DNA of 11,299 nucleotides, from contig JANOXC010000138.1 in assembly GCA_031418215.1 (NCBI GenBank), positions 1 to 11,299 of the forward strand. Reading direction: 5' to 3'. This stretch comes from JANOXC01 sp031418215. GTDB taxonomy: Bacteria > Bacteroidota > Bacteroidia > AKYH767-A > OLB10. This document shows, one piece after another, positions 6,575-11,299 of the stretch. Numbering within the stretch: the stretch's first letter is position 1; each line of letters begins with the position of its first letter. The position numbers and the translations under genes were made by a program. The notes beneath the pieces were generated by a model. It did not search any database and had not been told where the DNA came from. It saw only the letters and a list, made by a program, of their open reading frames with translations.

Positions 6575-6603
6575 CAAAGATAGGTTTTGAATGTAATTAA
6601 CAA
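6575..6603 (-). promoter_or_regulatory. Promoter of the TPP-riboswitch/receptor transcript
   Basis: On the - strand, TTG (6603-6601) is followed after 18 nt by TATCTTTG (6582-6575). This fully fits the Bacteroidota pattern TTG-N17-23-TAnnTTTG. A run of nine T on the same strand (6615-6607) lies just upstream and could act as an UP-like element. The predicted transcription start falls at about 6567-6570, only a few nucleotides before the aptamer, as expected if the riboswitch is the 5' end of the mRNA. A 12-bp palindrome TTGAAGCTTCAA (6566-6577) overlaps the -7 box and start site. Confidence 0.6.
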
Positions 6604-6628
6604 CAGAAAAAAAAATATTCACCAAGTA

Positions 6629-6659
6629 TTGTTATAGATTGGTAAAATATATACCTTTA
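6629..6659 (+). promoter_or_regulatory. Promoter of the giant surface-protein gene
   Basis: TTG (6629-6631) is followed after 20 nt by TACCTTTA (6652-6659), seven of eight positions of TAnnTTTG. The predicted start near 6665-6668 would give a leader of about 38 nt before the ATG at 6705. It is divergent from the receptor promoter, with the two TTG elements only about 25 nt apart. Confidence 0.45.
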
Positions 6660-6704
6660 GGGCATCTTAATTAAATTAAGTTTAACCACTAATTCCCAAA
6701 ACTA

Positions 6705-9700
6705 ATGGTGCAGAACTACCTTACTAAATTCTTATCTACTAAAAAATTATTCTTTGCGCTACTTTTTTTAGCAGGCCTCCAATTATCCTTCGCAGCTACA
6801 GTAACTATTCCCGGAACGGGACCAACAGGAAGCAGCCAGCGTAAACCGCTTGGCGTTTTCTTTGGCTATGAGCGTTCACAAATGCGCTATACTAAGGCAG
6901 ATCTTGGTAATCCCGCTGCGTGTTTCATCACTAGCATTTACTTTAATTTAAACTCAACAAACACACCAAATGGTGTTTGTACTTCGGGTAGTACTTGTGG
7001 TGGGGCCGGACAATGTATGAATACATTTCCCTACAAGGTTTATCTCAGAGAAACTGCTTCACCTATTGTCCCTGCCTCTACATATCCGGTAGCCTTAGGA
7101 AGCCTTGTTCCTAATGCCACCGGTTCATTTGCTTGTAACGCCTGGACACCTGGATGGATTCAGATAACACTTTCAACACCATTTTTCTATACCGGAGCCG
7201 CAGGTTTGGATAATTTGGAAGTTTTAGTAGAAACAAATTACTGTTTGTCCCCTGTGATACCCCCTGACTGTAATGGTTGGTTTGCTCCAGGTGATGAAGA
7301 TGCCATTTATTTTGACCGCCATACTGCTGCTCAGGCAAGTTTTCAGACTTGGGCTACAGACAATAATCCTCCTACCGGAACAGGCTTTCCTACTGCTGCA
7401 AATCGCCCAACTATCAAATTGGATTATACCCTTGCGACAGCTTGTAATACTTCCGGCTTATGGGTGCCAACACCCCCAACTTTTGCAACTGCTTCTAGTG
7501 CCCCAAGTGTTTGTAACGGTGTTCCTTTTAACCTTACACTTACAAACGGACCGGCTTTGTTGTTTTCCGGAATTACTTATCAATGGCAGTCCAGTACTGT
7601 AGGTGCCGGCGGTCCATATGGCTTTATTGCAGGTGCTAACTCAGCTTCTTTACAGACAACCCAAGCTGTGAATACCTGGTATCAGTGTATCATTACCTGC
7701 GGTGGTTGTTGTGCGCCAATTTTTTCAACCCCTCTTCAAGTAACGATGAATTCCTTTCTTTCTTGTTATTGCACCTCCGCGCCCAACTTTCCTCAGGATG
7801 GTGATATTGGTGCTGTTTCATTTGGGCCAATAAGCACCGGCTCATGTTCACCTCTTTTTAATAATCCTGATTCAAATACTTATACCAATAATACCGCTTT
7901 AGGGCCTTTCAACTTCACTCAAGGCTCAATCTACTCAATTGACTTATGCCAGGTTACAACGGGTACCTTCCAATTCGCTTCCTTTTTTAATGTTTTCATT
8001 GATTACAATAGAGATGGCATTTTTGACCCTGTAACTGAACGTGTGTTCTCGGGTGGGCCTACTAGTTCTAGTTCAACACCGGCCATTAGCAGTGCTTCGG
8101 GTAGTGTATTCATCCCATTTTCCTCTTCTCTTGGCGTTACACGTATGAGGGTTTCATTAATTGAAAATGGTACTGCCACTACTTCACCTTGTTTCATTGG
8201 AAGTTTTGGAGAAATTGAGGATTATAATATTAACATTCTTCCCGGTCCTCCGTGCAATATATCTGCCGCCGGAACGGCCGTTTCAACCTTACCTAATGTT
8301 TGTATTGGTCAGAATTTTAACCTTAGTATTACCGGCAATGCTCCTACCATTGGTTCAGGACAAACATGGCAGTGGCAGGTATCTACAGCTGGAGTTGGTG
8401 GACCATGGACCAATATTACCGGAGGCGTAAACCCAACAATACAAGTGAGTCAAGCTGTCGCCAGTTGGTATCAATGTGTTATTACTTGCTCAAATGGTCC
8501 ATTTTCTGGAACTACAGCTCCGGTTGCTGTGCCCATGGCACCCGGTAATCTTTGTGTTTGTAAGACTAATTTACATAACTCGGCTTGTACCAACTTTATT
8601 GATGCTGTTCAAATAAATACATTGGGCAATGTTAGTACCGGTTGTTCAAATTTAAATGGTCAGGCATACAATGTTTATCCTCCACTTGCTCCTACAACAA
8701 CTACTTTGGTGCAGGATGGCACTTACAATTTAGCAGTCACAACAGGAGGAGGCAGTCAAAGTATCTCTTGCTGGATTGACTTAAATTTTAATGGTCAACT
8801 TGAGACAACAGAATGGTTTCAGGTAACCAATTTAGCCCCTGCAGGATTTTATATTGTACCTATTTATATTCCTATTGACCCAGTACTTGGCGATACCGGA
8901 TTAACAGTAATGCGCATTCGTTCAAGAATACTTACCAGTGCTCCCGGCAGCAATGGACCACCTGATGCATGTACACAGTTTGGTAGTGGAGAAACGGAAG
9001 ATTACTTGGTATATATAAAGCCTTATGTTCCACCACCATGTTTACCTGCCTCAGTAATGACCTTAACTTCAGTTGCCAGCGTCCCGAATATGTGTGTTGG
9101 AAGGTCTTCATCTATTACAATTACCGGTATACCTGTTGCAAAGGGTGGATTAACCTATCAGTGGGAGTCATCATCTCCATGTGGGGGACCTTATTCACCA
9201 ATTCCCGGAGCAACAACAAGTAATCTTAATGTCAGTCCTTTAGCATCAACCAGTTACCAATGTAAGGTACAATGTCCCGGCGGTTCAATTTATACTTCAG
9301 CACCAGCTTGTATAACAGTTAATGCGAACTATTGGTTTGGTGCAACAGAAGACTGGTCCGATCCTGCCAATTGGTGTTCCAAGATTGTACCCCGATCCAC
9401 CGATGATGTGTTAATTGACCGATCAAAACCTGTTGCCAATCCTTACCGTTATCCTATTGTTGGTCGTTCTGATACCTTAAGAGCTAAAAATATTTTAATT
9501 GAAACCAACGATACATTAATGGTTTTTAATGATTCGTTAAACGATTATAATCAGGCAGCAGGAGTAAACGTAAAAGGTAAATTTATTATTCAGACATCGC
9601 CCGGTGATACTTCATCATTGGTAAGCAAAGGTGTTTCAACTATTCAAGCATCAGCACTTTCTCCGTTTTTCGATAGAAACATATTTGACAGAAAGTTACA

Positions 9701-11299
9701 AGTAATTTTTACGCAAAACGACTTTGTAGATCTGCCTAACTTAAAAACCGGGATTGATAAAGTCGATTACCTTGTTTTTCAGGTTTATGTCGGCACGCCT
9801 AATGCAACTAATCGAGGCTTGCAAAATTACAGAGTATCCTATGCCTGGATTCCTACAACAATAACTTCTTTTTCATCAAGTGATCCATTTCCTATCCCTG
9901 CCGGAAATACAGTTTTTTTCACTCCGGAGTTTAATGTTACTAAGGTGGGTCCTTATCCTAATGCGAATGACACTATCAGGATACCAATGACAAATTTCTC
10001 TTGGCGCACGGATTCGAACCTTGTTTTACAGTTTTGTTGGAATAATGATACTGCCTATTCGCCAAATGCTTTACCTCCACATCAGGTGAAAACCCAGGAT
10101 CCTTCCCCTTTTCCAAAAATGTCTTTGACACTGAGCGGAAAATCCACTTCTCCCTTTTTTAATGATGACGGATGTGCGTTAGTTGCTTCATCGCCCGGCG
10201 TTAATAATAACAATGGTGCCTGGACTATACGACCCAATATCAAATTCGTATTTAACAGGCCATACAAAAGGCTTGGATTAGCGGTTGCAGGCGACTTAGT
10301 TGTGGCTTCAACCGGACAAGTGATTTCTTCTTCAGCAGATATTAATGTGGGTGATTCATGTATCAATGCCGGGGTTATGAGTATGGACTCTACTAACTTA
10401 AGTATTGGTACTGTGTTAAGTAATAGTGGCACATTTGATTTAAACTATCTCTTCAAAGGCAGGGCTAACAGCACTACCAACAATGTAGCATTACCTTTTG
10501 CCACCGGAGCTGCAAATAACAGCGGGACATTTAAAACCGGTAAGAGTAATGTTACTTTAAATGGCGCGTCAGCTATATTCAATAATACCGGAACTTTTAA
10601 CGGTGGAACAGGTAAACTATTTTTAAACGGTGTTACCTCAACATTTACCAATGGAGTTGGCGGTACGTTTAATGGAGATACCGGTTTAGTAACTACAAAA
10701 GGTTCGGCATTTAACAACAATGCTACATTCAATTCAGGGATAGGTGTAGTTGAATTTAATGCTACTGGTGCATCTTCAATAGGGGGCACCAATCCGATTT
10801 CATTTTATAGATTGCGAATTAGTAAACTAGGCAATACCATTGTTTCCTTGAATAATACTGCAGTTACTGTTACCGATTCCATTAATTTGCTTTCCGGTTT
10901 CTTAGATTTGAATTCGCAAACATTAACTTTCACGAATCCAAACGTTCTAACTTTCAGAACTGCAACAGGAGGCTATATTGCATGTAATAATAATACATTT
11001 CTCAGTAAATTGAAATGGACTATTGGTACCAATACCGGTTTGCACATTTTCCCATTTTATAGACTACCGGCAGCTGCAACAGTGGATGATAAATATGTAC
11101 CCTTTGAATTTACCAATGTTGCCGGTGGCACTGATGACGTAGGTATAATTACTGCATCAACGTATGCAACAACTGGCAACAATTTACCTGTGCCTCCCGG
11201 AGTTTATCATATTAACGGGGTGGCCACTGCTTTTAGTTCAGATTCTGCAAGGATGGCTGATCGTTACTGGTTAGTTCAACGGAGTGGTACTATTTTGGG
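6705..11299 (+). CDS. Giant secreted modular surface protein with Ig-like, GEVED and beta-solenoid repeats (3' end outside window)
   Basis: The frame is open from ATG 6705 to the last base (1531 complete codons, no stop), so the gene is partial at its 3' end. Residues 1-30 are a signal peptide (KKLFFALLFLAGLQLSFA, cleavage likely after A30). Residues about 45-243 form a beta-rich domain with ERSQMRYTKADLG and LSTPFFYTG. Ig-like domains lie at about 262-348, 519-611 and 783-873, each with C...YQWQ/E...YQC. GEVED domains lie at about 355-511 (FGEIEDYNINI) and 618-772 (GSGETEDYLVYI), each with a calcium-loop-like motif (DYNRDGIFD 433-441; DLNFNGQLE 692-700). A W..W..NW...P..DDVLID motif follows (877-905), and 22-residue repeats occupy 1271-1358. 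Such proteins in Bacteroidota are usually type IX secretion cargo acting as adhesins or matrix proteins. The sorting domain would be beyond the window, so that route is inferred. No catalytic motif was recognised. Confidence 0.92.
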   Translation, partial: MVQNYLTKFLSTKKLFFALLFLAGLQLSFAATVTIPGTGPTGSSQRKPLGVFFGYERSQMRYTKADLGNPAACFITSIYFNLNSTNTPNGVCTSGSTCGGAGQCMNTFPYKVYLRETASPIVPASTYPVALGSLVPNATGSFACNAWTPGWIQITLSTPFFYTGAAGLDNLEVLVETNYCLSPVIPPDCNGWFAPGDEDAIYFDRHTAAQASFQTWATDNNPPTGTGFPTAANRPTIKLDYTLATACNTSGLWVPTPPTFATASSAPSVCNGVPFNLTLTNGPALLFSGITYQWQSSTVGAGGPYGFIAGANSASLQTTQAVNTWYQCIITCGGCCAPIFSTPLQVTMNSFLSCYCTSAPNFPQDGDIGAVSFGPISTGSCSPLFNNPDSNTYTNNTALGPFNFTQGSIYSIDLCQVTTGTFQFASFFNVFIDYNRDGIFDPVTERVFSGGPTSSSSTPAISSASGSVFIPFSSSLGVTRMRVSLIENGTATTSPCFIGSFGEIEDYNINILPGPPCNISAAGTAVSTLPNVCIGQNFNLSITGNAPTIGSGQTWQWQVSTAGVGGPWTNITGGVNPTIQVSQAVASWYQCVITCSNGPFSGTTAPVAVPMAPGNLCVCKTNLHNSACTNFIDAVQINTLGNVSTGCSNLNGQAYNVYPPLAPTTTTLVQDGTYNLAVTTGGGSQSISCWIDLNFNGQLETTEWFQVTNLAPAGFYIVPIYIPIDPVLGDTGLTVMRIRSRILTSAPGSNGPPDACTQFGSGETEDYLVYIKPYVPPPCLPASVMTLTSVASVPNMCVGRSSSITITGIPVAKGGLTYQWESSSPCGGPYSPIPGATTSNLNVSPLASTSYQCKVQCPGGSIYTSAPACITVNANYWFGATEDWSDPANWCSKIVPRSTDDVLIDRSKPVANPYRYPIVGRSDTLRAKNILIETNDTLMVFNDSLNDYNQAAGVNVKGKFIIQTSPGDTSSLVSKGVSTIQASALSPFFDRNIFDRKLQVIFTQNDFVDLPNLKTGIDKVDYLVFQVYVGTPNATNRGLQNYRVSYAWIPTTITSFSSSDPFPIPAGNTVFFTPEFNVTKVGPYPNANDTIRIPMTNFSWRTDSNLVLQFCWNNDTAYSPNALPPHQVKTQDPSPFPKMSLTLSGKSTSPFFNDDGCALVASSPGVNNNNGAWTIRPNIKFVFNRPYKRLGLAVAGDLVVASTGQVISSSADINVGDSCINAGVMSMDSTNLSIGTVLSNSGTFDLNYLFKGRANSTTNNVALPFATGAANNSGTFKTGKSNVTLNGASAIFNNTGTFNGGTGKLFLNGVTSTFTNGVGGTFNGDTGLVTTKGSAFNNNATFNSGIGVVEFNATGASSIGGTNPISFYRLRISKLGNTIVSLNNTAVTVTDSINLLSGFLDLNSQTLTFTNPNVLTFRTATGGYIACNNNTFLSKLKWTIGTNTGLHIFPFYRLPAAATVDDKYVPFEFTNVAGGTDDVGIITASTYATTGNNLPVPPGVYHINGVATAFSSDSARMADRYWLVQRSGTIL
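7488..9020 (+). repeat. Tandem duplication of an Ig-like + GEVED module inside the surface-protein gene
   Basis: Two copies of a two-domain unit follow each other, at about residues 262-511 and 519-772. Equivalent cysteines at the start of the Ig-like domains (C270, C533, and C797 of a third, GEVED-less copy) are 263 and 264 residues apart. Inside each Ig-like domain the second cysteine of the YQC motif follows at +58, +58 and +56 residues. The nucleotide sequences have diverged, so the duplication is old and kept by selection on the protein. Confidence 0.75.
10515..10778 (+). repeat. Four 66-bp (22-residue) imperfect repeats, predicted beta-solenoid rungs
   Basis: Four consecutive 22-residue units begin at residues 1271, 1293, 1315 and 1337 of the surface protein. 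Their shared core is N-N-x-G-T-F-N-x-G-T-G followed by alternating hydrophobics and N-G, for example NNTGTFNGGTGKLFLNG in unit 2. Unit 3 has a two-residue shift. Turns rich in Asn and Gly with a 22-residue period fit a right-handed parallel beta-helix, in which one rung takes about that length. A further degenerate unit may begin near residue 1239 (SNSGTFDLN). Confidence 0.6.

Noticed and set aside
6607..6615. Run of nine A as a possible phase-variation tract
   Set aside because: It lies between two divergent promoters rather than in a coding frame. It could alter promoter strength, but a single A9 tract in AT-rich DNA is not enough to claim switching.
7111..8548. Several short open frames on both strands
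   Set aside because: All lie inside the giant surface-protein gene, whose signal peptide, GEVED motifs and uninterrupted frame clearly identify the coding frame.
10001..10025. On the - strand this reads GGTTCGAATCC, like the T-arm and 3' side of a tRNA
   Set aside because: The rest of a tRNA (acceptor, D and anticodon arms) is missing on both sides. The T stem has a mismatch, and the sequence lies inside the continuous surface-protein frame (FSWRTDSNLVLQF). It is treated as chance.
10082..10792. Two - strand open frames of about 115 codons each
   Set aside because: They are Pro/Leu/Val-rich antisense shadows of the Asn/Gly/Thr-rich surface-protein repeats, with no start context, no family resemblance and a better-supported frame on the opposite strand.

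Overview
The window reads as a low-to-moderate GC chromosomal segment of a member of the Bacteroidota, probably an environmental Chitinophagales/Sphingobacteriales-like lineage. Four things point there. A DUF4286 gene sits directly in front of rsmA. The TonB-dependent receptor has the carboxypeptidase-regulatory-like N-terminal extension typical of this phylum. There is a giant secreted protein built from Ig-like and GEVED modules. Shine-Dalgarno sequences are absent, while Bacteroidota-type promoters (TTG, 17-23 nt spacer, TAnnTTTG) are present. The species cannot be named from this sequence.

Layout. Positions 1-124 are a short leader, possibly with the tail of an upstream gene. Positions 125-1231 hold the DUF4286 gene and rsmA (16S rRNA A1518/A1519 dimethyltransferase), both on the + strand. 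A 197-nt gap (1232-1428) carries two perfect palindromes and a -7-like box. It precedes a tight + strand group (1429-3922): a 74-aa two-helix membrane protein, an overlapping 244-aa polytopic membrane protein of unknown function, and a 509-aa GT-C glycosyltransferase resembling family GT22 mannosyltransferases. A convergent gene on the - strand (3969-6413) encodes an 814-aa TonB-dependent outer-membrane receptor.

The receptor's leader (about 6414-6570, - strand) contains a clear TPP (thiamine pyrophosphate) riboswitch, with a well-spaced promoter ending just in front of the aptamer. The receptor is therefore very likely an outer-membrane thiamine importer. The leader also has two nested pairings, visible in the sequence, that would dismantle the aptamer, plus a competing hairpin. 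Together these form a complete candidate switching mechanism.

Divergently from 6705 to the window end runs an uninterrupted + strand reading frame of at least 1531 codons with no stop reached. It encodes a secreted modular surface protein: signal peptide, N-terminal beta-rich domain, two copies of an approximately 264-residue Ig-like + GEVED module, a third Ig-like domain, a W..W..NW motif domain, and a run of 22-residue repeats that look like beta-solenoid rungs. The C-terminus, where a type IX secretion sorting domain might be expected, lies outside the window.

No tRNA, rRNA, CRISPR array, insertion sequence or phage gene was recognised.
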